Below, in pieces: positions 51,578-61,367 of a stretch of DNA of 64,000 bases (position 1 is its first letter; each line of letters begins with the position of its first letter). Source of the DNA: Frigidibacter sp. ROC022 (GTDB lineage: Bacteria; Pseudomonadota; Alphaproteobacteria; Rhodobacterales; Rhodobacteraceae); contig NZ_JANQDU010000001.1 in NCBI RefSeq assembly GCF_024723735.1, positions 1,302,001-1,366,000 on the forward strand, in the 5' to 3' direction. A program made the translations under genes and the position numbers. The notes below the pieces were generated by a model. The model was not told the origin of the DNA, made no database searches, and was given only the letters and a program-made list of their open reading frames with translations.

Positions 51578-51887
51578 GGCTGCGGTGTAACCGGGCCGGG
51601 CTGCCGGTGAAAGGGGGGACTGGTCCGCGCTTGTCGAAGGAAAGGGCGGAACCGCAACGGGGGATTGTTGCAGCTCCGCCAGCAAACCGGCGCCAGGGAG
51701 GACACGCCGCAGAAAGATCGTCGCCCGAAATGCCTCGGCTCAGGATGGACTTGGTCCGGTTTTTCTCGGCGCCCGGTTCCAAGGCCCCTAATCTTCCATA
51801 AGGTAGAATACCACATGATGTGGTTTCCAAGAAGCCAAACTTACGCAGATATGGAAAAATTTAAACCATGGGTTGTATTCGGCAATA
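51578..51887. other. 310-base gap with an unusually AT-rich island
   Basis: Between the trmFO start and the lysR stop. The part from about 51788 to 51887 is strikingly AT-rich against the GC-rich surroundings and contains a perfect 7-base inverted repeat, ACCACAT-G-ATGTGGT (51810-51824). No open frame of support is visible. Confidence 0.5.
51810..51824. promoter_or_regulatory. Operator-like palindrome in an AT-rich island upstream of trmFO
   Basis: ACCACAT and ATGTGGT are perfect complements around a single G. On the minus strand the right end overlaps TATTCT (51830s), a -10-like element, so a regulator could act on the trmFO promoter. The binding protein is unknown. Confidence 0.35.
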
Positions 51888-52769
51888 TCAGGTCGCCGCG
51901 TCGCTCAGTTCGGCAACCTGTGAAACCTTGCCATAGGGCCCCTTGCGGAAGCAGTCGATGATCCAGTCGGTCACCACCCGGACCGCCGGGTCGTCGCGTC
52001 TTGTGGCATGAAAAACCAGCCAGAATTCCGCGCTGGTATTGGGTCCGTCCGGGTCGATCGCGACCATGTCCGGGAGCTGCCCGGCGACCTCGTCGGTCAG
52101 GATCCCGGCCAGCCCGGTGCTGCGCATGACGGTCAGCTTCTGTTCGAACAGGGACACGGTGACATTCGGATCGGCGCCGAAAATCTCGCGCCCGAGCGCC
52201 AGATCCAGCGCCGTCGAGCTTCGCGCGTTCATCGAGACCCAGCCCGACAGGGTGCTTTTTGCCTGAGTCGAGCGATAGCCGCGCGAGGTCAGCGTCGCCA
52301 GCCGCCGCGCCAGCACCCGCCCGGCTTCGGGGCGCCCCTGGCGCAGCAGGATGTCGGCATCGCCCAGCCCGGTGCCATCGACACGGTTGCGGAAATCCAG
52401 CTCCAGTCGCGGATGTTCGGCCAGCAGGTTATGCACCTCGGGCACCAGAACCATGGTGTGAAAGAACGGCGGCGCGGCGATCTGCAGCCGGGCCTGGATG
52501 CCCTTGCCTTCAAGCGCGCTGCGGCTGTTGCGTTCGCTGGTCAGCCGGGCGTCGAAATCCTCGGCCATCCGCAACAGGGGCAGCACCGCCTGGGTCGGGG
52601 TCCAGCCGGAGGCGTCCTTGATGAACAGGGGCACGCCGATAGCCTGGCCGGCCCGCTCGACCCGCCGGGAAACGGTGGCGACGTTGGTATGCAGGGCATC
52701 CGCCGCCGCGCTCATCGTCTTGTGACGAGACAGCGCCAGCAAGAAGCGCATGTCGTCCCAGTTTTCCAT
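51888..52769 (-). CDS. LysR-family transcriptional regulator
   Basis: A 293-residue LTTR starting at ATG 52769 (MENWDDMRFLLAL). The winged helix is NWDDMRFLLALSRHKTMSAAADALHTNVATVSRRVERAGQAIGVPLFIKDASG. The effector domain includes LVPEVHNLLAEHPRLELDFRNR and LAILTDEVAGQLPDMVAID. The target genes are not obvious; the downstream gene is trmFO, across a 310-base gap. Its own promoter region has a pentanucleotide repeat and a CtrA-like site. Confidence 0.9.
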   Translation of the reverse strand: MENWDDMRFLLALSRHKTMSAAADALHTNVATVSRRVERAGQAIGVPLFIKDASGWTPTQAVLPLLRMAEDFDARLTSERNSRSALEGKGIQARLQIAAPPFFHTMVLVPEVHNLLAEHPRLELDFRNRVDGTGLGDADILLRQGRPEAGRVLARRLATLTSRGYRSTQAKSTLSGWVSMNARSSTALDLALGREIFGADPNVTVSLFEQKLTVMRSTGLAGILTDEVAGQLPDMVAIDPDGPNTSAEFWLVFHATRRDDPAVRVVTDWIIDCFRKGPYGKVSQVAELSDAAT

Positions 52770-52801
52770 GAGTCCCACCCTGCCAAGGTTGCTCGCCCAC
52801 A

Positions 52802-52829
52802 GGAATACGGTCAGGTCAGGTCAGGTCAA
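52802..52829 (-). promoter_or_regulatory. LysR gene promoter with a pentanucleotide repeat as spacer
   Basis: On the minus strand TTGACC (52829-52824) and TATTCC (52807-52802) are spaced by 16 bases, and that spacer is made of three TGACC units plus G. The plus strand shows four GGTCA copies at 52809-52828. The -10 matches only three of six positions, so the promoter call is moderate. Confidence 0.45.
52809..52828. repeat. Pentanucleotide tandem repeat (GGTCA x4)
   Basis: Four perfect copies of GGTCA (52809-52828). A change by one unit would shift the promoter spacer by five bases. Confidence 0.85.
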
Positions 52830-52833
52830 AGGG

Positions 52834-52848
52834 TTAACGGAGCATTAA
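52834..52848. promoter_or_regulatory. CtrA-box-like site upstream of the lysR promoter
   Basis: TTAA (52834-52837), seven bases, TTAA (52845-52848): exact spacing. A further TTAAC at 52855-52859 makes an inverted repeat (GGTTAAC/GTTAACC, 52832-52838 and 52854-52860). It lies five bases upstream of the -35 on the minus strand. Confidence 0.5.
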
Positions 52849-52909
52849 GAGAAGTTAACCGGACAACGTGCCTTCCATGCCCTCCGGTTGTGTCGGAGCA
52901 GGCATGAGG

Positions 52910-52936
52910 CGGGCCCGCGCAAGGGGGGCGGGCCCG
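52910..52936 (-). terminator. Stem-loop downstream of gyrA
   Basis: CGGGCCCGC (52910-52918) pairs perfectly with GCGGGCCCG (52928-52936), 10 bases beyond the gyrA stop codon on the minus strand. There is no T-tract, so termination may be weak. Confidence 0.5.
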
Positions 52937-52945
52937 AAACCCGGT

Positions 52946-55732
<2,787 letters not shown>

Positions 55733-55920
55733 GTGGATGCGCCTCTGCGGTCCAGGGGTCAATATCTAGTTGGGCGAAGTCTATCACCGGCTGGATATAG
55801 GGTGCAATGGCAGAAGCCCCGGAGCATTGGCAGCCACCCGGATAGAGTGCCAACATATTGTTTTTATTGAAAAGAAAATCTTTGGTGCCATGATTCAAGG
55901 ACAGGCAACCGAAAGAGGCA

Positions 55921-56193
55921 ATGATGAAGGAATCTCCGACCGAACTGATGCTCAAGGGCTACGGGCTGACCACGGCCGAATTCTACTACCGGATGCCGGA
56001 CTACAACCATGTGTTGAACGCGTTCATCTGGCAGGAATACGACCTGGCGCCGGACTATCCCGAACTGTTCCGTTTCATCGAGTTCTGGCAGCGCGACATC
56101 GAGGGCGAGCTGCACTCGGTGCGCTTCAGCCATCGCAAGATGATCGGTGCCGGTGACTGGCAGAACGTCGTGCAGGAATTCACGCTGCATTAG
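55921..56193 (+). CDS. usg: Usg-family protein
   Basis: A 90-residue conserved alphaproteobacterial protein. LMLKGYGLTTAEFYYRMPDYNHVLNAFIWQEYDLAPDYPELFRFIEFWQRDIEGELHSVRFSHRKMI is recognisably the Usg family, named from the gene upstream of the trp genes; its function is unknown. The ATG at 55921 or the next ATG (55924) may be used, with GAGGCA upstream. It is divergent from gyrA. Confidence 0.9.
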   Translation: MMKESPTELMLKGYGLTTAEFYYRMPDYNHVLNAFIWQEYDLAPDYPELFRFIEFWQRDIEGELHSVRFSHRKMIGAGDWQNVVQEFTLH

Positions 56194-56312
56194 GCCGGGG
56201 ATCGCGGCACCACTTGCCGGGGAGGTTGCAACCCTGGGGCGCTGGTCCTTTCCTTTTGCCGCGCCGGGGGGTATCCCGGGTGGACCCTAAACGACAGTCT
56301 GACCCGGGACGC

Positions 56313-57470
56313 ATGATCACCATAACCACGACCGAGGCGCTGGCCGCCTTCTGCAGCCGCGCCGCCAAGGCGCCCTACGTCACTGTCGATACCGAATTCC
56401 TGCGGGAACGAACGTATTACTCGAAGCTCTGCCTGATCCAGCTTGCCTTGCCCGGCAAGGCCGAGGAAGACGCGGTGCTGGTCGATCCGATCCTCGGCTC
56501 GGACATGGACCTGGCGCCGCTCTACGACCTGTTCCGCAACGAGGCGGTGGTGAAGGTGTTCCACGCCGCCCGGCAGGACCTGGAGATCTTCTACATCGAG
56601 GGCGGGGTGATCCCGAAGCCGCTGTTCGACACCCAGGTGGCCGCGATGGTCTGCGGTTTCGGCGAGCAGGTCGGCTACGAGACCCTGGTGCGCAAGCTGG
56701 CCAAGGCGCAGGTGGACAAGACCTCGCGCTTCACCGACTGGTCGCGGCGGCCGCTGAGCGAGGCGCAGCAGACCTATGCCCTGGCCGATGTCACCCATCT
56801 GCGGGTGGTCTACGAGGCGCTGGCGGCCGATCTGGCCAAGTCCGGGCGGCATCACTGGGTCGAAGAGGAAATGGCCGTGCTGACGGCGCCCGAGACCTAT
56901 GTGACCAAGCCCGAGGATGCCTGGCTGAAGGTGCGGACCCGGACCCATTCCGGGCGTTTCCTGGCCATCGTGCGGGAACTGGCCCGGTTCCGCGAGGACT
57001 ACGCGCAAAGCCGCAACGTGCCGCGCAACCGGGTGATGAAGGACGACGCGCTGCTGGAAATCGCCTCGCTGAAACCGGCCACGGTCGGCGACCTGGGCAA
57101 GGCCCGGCTGGTATTGCGCGAGGCCCGCAAGGGCGACATCGCCGAAGGGATCATTGCCGCGGTCAAGGCCGGGCTGGCGGTGCCGGCGGATGCGCTGCCG
57201 AAACCGGTGGTGGGCGAGCAGCTGCAGGTGAACCCGGCTCTGGCCGATCTGTTGCGGGTGTTGCTGAAGGCCAAGGCCGAAAGCGCCGGGGTGGCGGCCA
57301 AGCTGATCGCCACCGCCTCGGACCTGGATGCACTGGCGGCGGGAAAGCGCGACTCGGCGGCGCTGCGCGGCTGGCGCAACGAGGTCTTCGGCGAGGATGC
57401 GATGAAGCTCTGCGAGGGCAAGATCGCGCTGGCGGCCAAGGGCAACCAGGTCCAGGTCATCCCGCTTTAG
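56313..57470 (+). CDS. rnd: Ribonuclease D
   Basis: A 385-residue 3'-5' exoribonuclease acting in tRNA 3'-end maturation. The DEDDy active site is visible: VDTEFLRERTYY (Asp, Glu), FHAARQDLEIF (Asp) and YALADVTHL (Tyr and Asp). An HRDC domain follows (about 205-285, with LAIVRELARFREDYAQSRNVPRNRVMKDDALLEIA). The start ATG 56313 gives the exonuclease start ITITTTEALAAFCSRA. It stands alone on the plus strand after usg. Confidence 0.95.
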   Translation: MITITTTEALAAFCSRAAKAPYVTVDTEFLRERTYYSKLCLIQLALPGKAEEDAVLVDPILGSDMDLAPLYDLFRNEAVVKVFHAARQDLEIFYIEGGVIPKPLFDTQVAAMVCGFGEQVGYETLVRKLAKAQVDKTSRFTDWSRRPLSEAQQTYALADVTHLRVVYEALAADLAKSGRHHWVEEEMAVLTAPETYVTKPEDAWLKVRTRTHSGRFLAIVRELARFREDYAQSRNVPRNRVMKDDALLEIASLKPATVGDLGKARLVLREARKGDIAEGIIAAVKAGLAVPADALPKPVVGEQLQVNPALADLLRVLLKAKAESAGVAAKLIATASDLDALAAGKRDSAALRGWRNEVFGEDAMKLCEGKIALAAKGNQVQVIPL

Positions 57471-57520
57471 GCTGGCGGGCCGCAGGGGCGCGGATCAGGG
57501 GACGGCGGGTGAACCGGCGG

Positions 57521-57988
57521 TCAGCGCCGCAGGGACCGGCTGTTGGCCAGCCCCAGAACCCGGATTTCGCGCACCCCGTCCAGTTTCTGCCGCGACAGGA
57601 ACAGGCCGACCACGACCTCGCGCGATTGCGGGGTCGAGACGGCGGTCGGCTCGACCGGGGGCGCGATGCGGAATTCCAGCAGCAAGACGCCTTTCTCGGG
57701 GGTGAAATCGTTGGTCGAGACCAGTTCCCCATCCCAGTAGCCCTGCACCGGCGGCAGGCCGGTGGCACGGACCAGGGCGCCGCCGATCACCGGCTCGATG
57801 GTCAGTTCCGTGACCCGTTCGATCATCGAGCGCTTGTCGTTGTCGGTGGTGAAACCGCCCTCGGGGATCAGTTGCACCCGGTTCTCGGACGGGCCGAACC
57901 AGTTCAGCGGATTGAACCGGGATTGGCCAAAGCCGCAGGCCGTCAGCAGGCAGACGCCCAGTATCGCGGTCAGGCGGGCAATGGTCAT
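57521..57988 (-). CDS. Small lipoprotein of unknown function
   Basis: A 155-residue protein with signal peptide and lipobox: MTIARLTAILGVCLLTACGFG, with the Cys of LTAC as lipidation site. The mature part contains RFNPLNWFG, a beta-rich middle (TELTIEPVIGGALVRATGLPPVQGYWDGELV) and ends SRSLRR. The RFNPLNWFG-type start recurs in small exported proteins of this group. No function can be assigned; the likely location is the periplasmic face of a membrane. Confidence 0.8.
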   Translation of the reverse strand: MTIARLTAILGVCLLTACGFGQSRFNPLNWFGPSENRVQLIPEGGFTTDNDKRSMIERVTELTIEPVIGGALVRATGLPPVQGYWDGELVSTNDFTPEKGVLLLEFRIAPPVEPTAVSTPQSREVVVGLFLSRQKLDGVREIRVLGLANSRSLRR

Positions 57989-58105
57989 GAAGGGTCCCCT
58001 CAGCTTGGTCCCATTGGGTTAGCGGATTGCGGCATGGTTGAAAAGTCCGCGCTTTGCGCTTGCCGGGCTCTGGACGCCGGGCCGCGGGGGGCTTAGGTCG
58101 GGGTC

Positions 58106-58534
58106 ATGGCGACCGAAGCATTCGAAGAGCTGGCCGAAACCTTTGCCTTCCTGACCGATTGGGAAGACCGCTATGGCCATGTCATCGACCTCGGCAAGGC
58201 CTTCCCGCCGCTGGACGAGGCCGAGCATCGGCCCGAATACAAGGTGAACGGCTGCGCCAGCCAGGTCTGGCTGGTGCCCGAGATCAGCGGCAGCGGCGCC
58301 GGGGCGATCTTCGATTTCCGCGGCGAAAGCGACGCCCTGATCGTGCGCGGGCTGGTCGCGGTGATTCACGCGCTCTACGCCGGGTTGACGGTGGAGGAGG
58401 TGCTGAAGGTCGATGCGGCGGCGGAACTGGCGCGGCTGGAACTGGATCAGCATCTTTCGGCGCAACGCTCGAACGGGGTGCGGGCGATGGTGGCGAAGAT
58501 CCGGGACATCGCCGCGGCGGTGGCCGGGGGCTGA
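58106..58534 (+). CDS. sufE: Cysteine desulfurase-activating protein SufE
   Basis: A 142-residue SufE-family protein. EELAETFAFLTDWEDRYGHVIDLGKAFPPL is followed by KVNGCASQVWLV, whose Cys accepts the persulfide from SufS, and by the C-terminal FFGLDQHLSAQRSNGVRAM-like segment (LELDQHLSAQRSNGVRAMVAKIR). It transfers sulfur for Fe-S cluster assembly. It is isolated from a suf operon here, as commonly seen in Rhodobacterales. Confidence 0.93.
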   Translation: MATEAFEELAETFAFLTDWEDRYGHVIDLGKAFPPLDEAEHRPEYKVNGCASQVWLVPEISGSGAGAIFDFRGESDALIVRGLVAVIHALYAGLTVEEVLKVDAAAELARLELDQHLSAQRSNGVRAMVAKIRDIAAAVAGG

Positions 58535-58540
58535 GACCGC

Positions 58541-59164
58541 TCAGGCGCGGGTCAGCCCGCCGATCCGCTCCAGATGCGCGACGATCTCGGCCACGCCCTC
58601 GCCACGGCGCAGGCTGGCCATGACGAAGGGCCGCCCGGCGCGGGTGCGTTCGGCATCCCCGGCCAGCTGGTCGAGCGACACCCCGACATGCGGCGCAAGG
58701 TCGGTCTTGTTGACGACCAGCAAATCCGATTTCGTCAGGGCCGGGCCGCCCTTGCGCGGGATGTCCTGCCCGGCGGCGGTGTCGATCACGTAGAGCGTCA
58801 CATCGGCCAGTTCCGGCGAAAAGGTCGCCGACAGGTTGTCGCCCCCCGATTCGATCAGGATCAGCTCCAGCCCCGGATGCCGGCGGGTCAGGTCGTCCAC
58901 CGCGGCCAGGTTGATCGAGGCATCCTCGCGGATCGCGGTATGCGGGCAACCGCCGGTCTCGACCCCGACGATCCGATCCAGCGGCAGGACCTGCATCCGC
59001 ATCAGCGCCTCGGCATCCTCGCGGGTGTAGATGTCATTGGTGATGACGGCGAGCGCGTAGTGCTCCTTCAGCGCCTGGGCCAGGGCGGCGGTCAAGGTGG
59101 TCTTGCCGGCGCCCACCGGGCCGCCGATGCCGACCTTGAGCGGGCCGTGCGGTGAGCGGGTCAT
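58541..59164 (-). CDS. ureG: Urease accessory GTPase UreG
   Basis: A 207-residue SIMIBI GTPase that powers nickel insertion into urease. It has the P-loop [17 protein letters not shown], the CPH metal motif ([16 protein letters not shown]) where Cys and His hold nickel, [17 protein letters not shown] and [10 protein letters not shown]. Its start overlaps the ureF stop by 4 bases (ATGA). It is the last gene of the cluster, convergent with sufE with a 6-base gap. Confidence 0.97.
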   Translation of the reverse strand: MTRSPHGPLKVGIGGPVGAGKTTLTAALAQALKEHYALAVITNDIYTREDAEALMRMQVLPLDRIVGVETGGCPHTAIREDASINLAAVDDLTRRHPGLELILIESGGDNLSATFSPELADVTLYVIDTAAGQDIPRKGGPALTKSDLLVVNKTDLAPHVGVSLDQLAGDAERTRAGRPFVMASLRRGEGVAEIVAHLERIGGLTRA

Positions 59165-59814
59165 GATCGGAACACCCTTGTTTCCATGGTTTCATGGCGC
59201 ATCCCGGCGAGGTCCGACAGGATCGCGGCGCCGCCGATCTCATCCAGGTCGCCATCGGCCGTCTCGGCGGCCAGTGCGGCGCAGAGCGGGACCAGCGCCG
59301 CCAGAACCTGTTGCCCCTCGGTCTGGCCCAGCGGCACCAGCCGCACCGCGACCGAGACCAGGGTCGAGGCCATGGCCAGCAGGTAATGCCGCGCCGTGGC
59401 TTCGGGCGGCAGGCCCAGCAGCCGCGCGGCGCGTCCGGCCGCGACCGGGTAGCTCAGCGGCTTCAGGTCGATCCCCCAGACATCGGCAACGGTGCGGGCA
59501 AAGGCGGCGCCTTGCAGAACGGTTTCGCGCAGCCGTTCCGAGGAAGGCACGAGCGCGCGCGACAGGGCATCGACCCGGGCCAGGTCGTCCGGGCCGGCAG
59601 CGGCATGGGCGGCGGCCAGCAGCAGCGCGTCGTTGCGCCCGGCGCCATGGGCCAGCACATCCCGTAGCCACGCCTGCAACTCGGCCGCAGTGCCGATGCG
59701 CCCGTCTGCGATCGCGGCTTCCAGCCCGTGCGAATAGGCAAAGCTCCCGACCGGAAAGGCCGGGGAAAAGAGCTGCGACAGGGTCAGGCCCGGATCGGAA
59801 ACGGGCCGGGTCAT
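59161..59814 (-). CDS. ureF: Urease accessory protein UreF
   Basis: A 217-residue all-helical chaperone that bridges UreG and the apo-urease. The N-terminal [30 protein letters not shown] is the UreF signature; the C-terminal region ending [14 protein letters not shown] is typical. It overlaps ureG by 4 bases, and a 108-base gap separates it from ureE. Confidence 0.95.
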   Translation of the reverse strand: MTRPVSDPGLTLSQLFSPAFPVGSFAYSHGLEAAIADGRIGTAAELQAWLRDVLAHGAGRNDALLLAAAHAAAGPDDLARVDALSRALVPSSERLRETVLQGAAFARTVADVWGIDLKPLSYPVAAGRAARLLGLPPEATARHYLLAMASTLVSVAVRLVPLGQTEGQQVLAALVPLCAALAAETADGDLDEIGGAAILSDLAGMRHETMETRVFRS

Positions 59815-59922
59815 GGGCCGGTGCCCCCGGCCGGGGTCATGGCCCGTGACCCTGCTGGGCCTGCGGTCGGGCGGGCCGGCGGCGATCTCCGGCGCAGCGT
59901 CGCCGCAGGTCGGAACAGGCCC

Positions 59923-60381
59923 CTAATGCGCATGGGAATGGGTCCGGCCAAAGCCATAGGCGCCGCCTTCGGGGGTAAAGGGTTCGGTCACCTCGCGCAG
60001 CCCGGCTCCCAGCACCTCGAGCATGGCGCGGATCACATGGTCGCGCTGGATCAGCAGCCGCGACGGTTCGATCTGGCAGGGGGTGTGGCGGTTGCCGATA
60101 TGCCAGGCCAGCCGGCTGAGGTCGGTCCCGGTCACTTCCAGCAGCGCTTCCGGGGCGGCCTGCACCGTGACGCGGGTGCCGTCCTCGCATTCCAGCACGT
60201 CGCCATGATCCAGCGAGACCGTCGCTTCGAGGTCCACCAGCACGGCCGGGCCCTGATCGGTGATCAGCCGCTTGCGGCGCAGGAACCGGTCCTCGTAGCT
60301 GAGCGACAGGCTGAGCCGCGCCGGGCCTCCCTGGCGCAGCAGGCGCCGCGCCGGGGGAAGTTCGAAGGGCAGGGGACTCAT
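59923..60381 (-). CDS. ureE: Urease accessory nickel chaperone UreE
   Basis: A 152-residue metallochaperone. The N-terminal part (LSYEDRFLRRKRLITDQGPAVLVDLEATVSLDHGDVLECEDG) and the metal-binding C-domain with WHIGNRHTPCQIEPSRLLIQRDHVIRAMLEVLGA are both present. The C-terminal tail is short and holds only the few histidines of RTHSHAH, compared with the His-rich tail of Klebsiella UreE. It delivers nickel to the UreFG-UreABC complex. Confidence 0.95.
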   Translation of the reverse strand: MSPLPFELPPARRLLRQGGPARLSLSLSYEDRFLRRKRLITDQGPAVLVDLEATVSLDHGDVLECEDGTRVTVQAAPEALLEVTGTDLSRLAWHIGNRHTPCQIEPSRLLIQRDHVIRAMLEVLGAGLREVTEPFTPEGGAYGFGRTHSHAH

Positions 60382-60406
60382 GCCCCCGGCCCCGCCGATG
60401 CTGCCG

Positions 60407-60640
60407 TCAGGTGTGGAACAGATCGCGGAAGACGTAGCGCGCGATGTCCTCGCGGGCGATGCCCAGCTCGGCCAGTTCGGCGTCGCTCATCGCGTTCAGC
60501 CGCTCGATCTGGGGCATCCGCGAACGGCTTTCCAGATAGGCGTTGAAGCCTTGCCCGATGCCGGCGAAGAACGCATCCAGATTCCTGCGAAGCCTGTCGC
60601 CGACCTTGGCTGTGGTGGGTAACGAAGTTGAAAGTGCCAT
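60407..60640 (-). CDS. DUF1127-family small protein
   Basis: A 77-residue protein with a C-terminal DUF1127 helix-turn: AYLESRSRMPQIERLNAMSDAELAELGIAREDIARYVFRDLFHT, where the conserved L-x-x-x-s-D-x-E-L-x-D-L-G-I-x-R-x-x-I motif is clear. DUF1127 proteins in alphaproteobacteria are stress-linked and small; several act in RNA turnover (CcaF1 in Rhodobacter). The gene is inserted in the urease cluster between the ureC-linked hypothetical gene and ureE, 25 bases before ureE, with its own palindromic upstream element. AAGAGG precedes ATG 60640. Confidence 0.9.
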   Translation of the reverse strand: MALSTSLPTTAKVGDRLRRNLDAFFAGIGQGFNAYLESRSRMPQIERLNAMSDAELAELGIAREDIARYVFRDLFHT

Positions 60641-60725
60641 TGGAAACCTCTTGGTCTGTTGGTTTCCTCCCTTGGCATGAAAGGTAGGCCCGCGGTGCGG
60701 TCCTGTCCACCGGGGTGGTTGCGCT

Positions 60726-60744
60726 AATGCTGCATTGCAGCATT
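60726..60744 (-). promoter_or_regulatory. Perfect palindrome upstream of the DUF1127 gene, PhaR-like operator
   Basis: AATGCTGCA-T-TGCAGCATT is an inverted repeat with nine-base perfect arms. It contains CTGC-N3-GCAG, the motif I recall for the PHB regulator PhaR of Paracoccus and Rhodobacter. It lies 86 bases upstream of the start codon. A weak promoter, TGGACA-N17-TACCTT, follows it on the minus strand. Confidence 0.5.
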
Positions 60745-60763
60745 GCGCTGGACACAGAGCCGC

Positions 60764-61357
60764 TCACGGCAGCGCCTCGATCCGTTCATAGTTGAACCGC
60801 ACCGTGCTGCCGTCCGTGGCGGCGCTGCCGGTCAGATAGGAAAATCCCAGTTCCGGCATCCAGGTCAGTTCTTCGAAATAGGGCGGATCGCGATCCGGGT
60901 AGCTGATCGTGACCGGCACGCCGCGATACCGGCAGCCGTCGAAGTCGAGCGGCGTTTCGGGGCCGAAACGGACCACGAAGGGTTCGACATAGATTTCGCC
61001 GCCGTCGAGAGTCGTCATCCTGCCCTCCCAGCCTCCGCCGGGCACCGGGTCGGGCAGCCCGCCGGGCGGGTCCGAGAAGCTGAAGGTGATCCGGGTCGAA
61101 GGCACCAGGGCGCCCGACTCGTCCATCTCGATGATCTCGACCATGTAGATGCCGCGCAGCAGCAGCGAGCGGGTCATGACCCCGTTCTCGGAATAGACCG
61201 AGGAGATCAGGCCCGGTTGCTCCTGGCGAAAGGTCTCGCTGACATCGGGGCCATCGTACAGCCGGATGCCCCCGGCCAGATCGGCGGCGGTCGGGCAATC
61301 CGCGGCATGCACGGCGGAGGCGGCGCAGAGCGCCAGCAGGGCAGGGAACAAGCGCAT
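60764..61357 (-). CDS. Exported protein of unknown function in the urease cluster
   Basis: A 197-residue protein with signal peptide (MRLFPALLALCAASAVHAAD) and a mature beta-rich part including RLYDGPDVSETFRQEQPGLISSVYSENGVMTRSLLLRGIYMVEIIEMDESG. One Cys lies near the mature start (DCPTA) and one later (DGCRY), so a disulfide is possible. It ends ERIEALP. It lies 10 bases after ureC and resembles an accessory seen in urease clusters of related genomes, but I cannot assign a role. Confidence 0.75.
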   Translation of the reverse strand: MRLFPALLALCAASAVHAADCPTAADLAGGIRLYDGPDVSETFRQEQPGLISSVYSENGVMTRSLLLRGIYMVEIIEMDESGALVPSTRITFSFSDPPGGLPDPVPGGGWEGRMTTLDGGEIYVEPFVVRFGPETPLDFDGCRYRGVPVTISYPDRDPPYFEELTWMPELGFSYLTGSAATDGSTVRFNYERIEALP

Positions 61358-61367
61358 GGCGCCGATC

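Noticed and set aside
51665-51961. 98-codon plus-strand frame across the AT-rich island
   Set aside because: Composition changes abruptly inside it and it is antisense to the lysR end; no Shine-Dalgarno and no recognisable domain.
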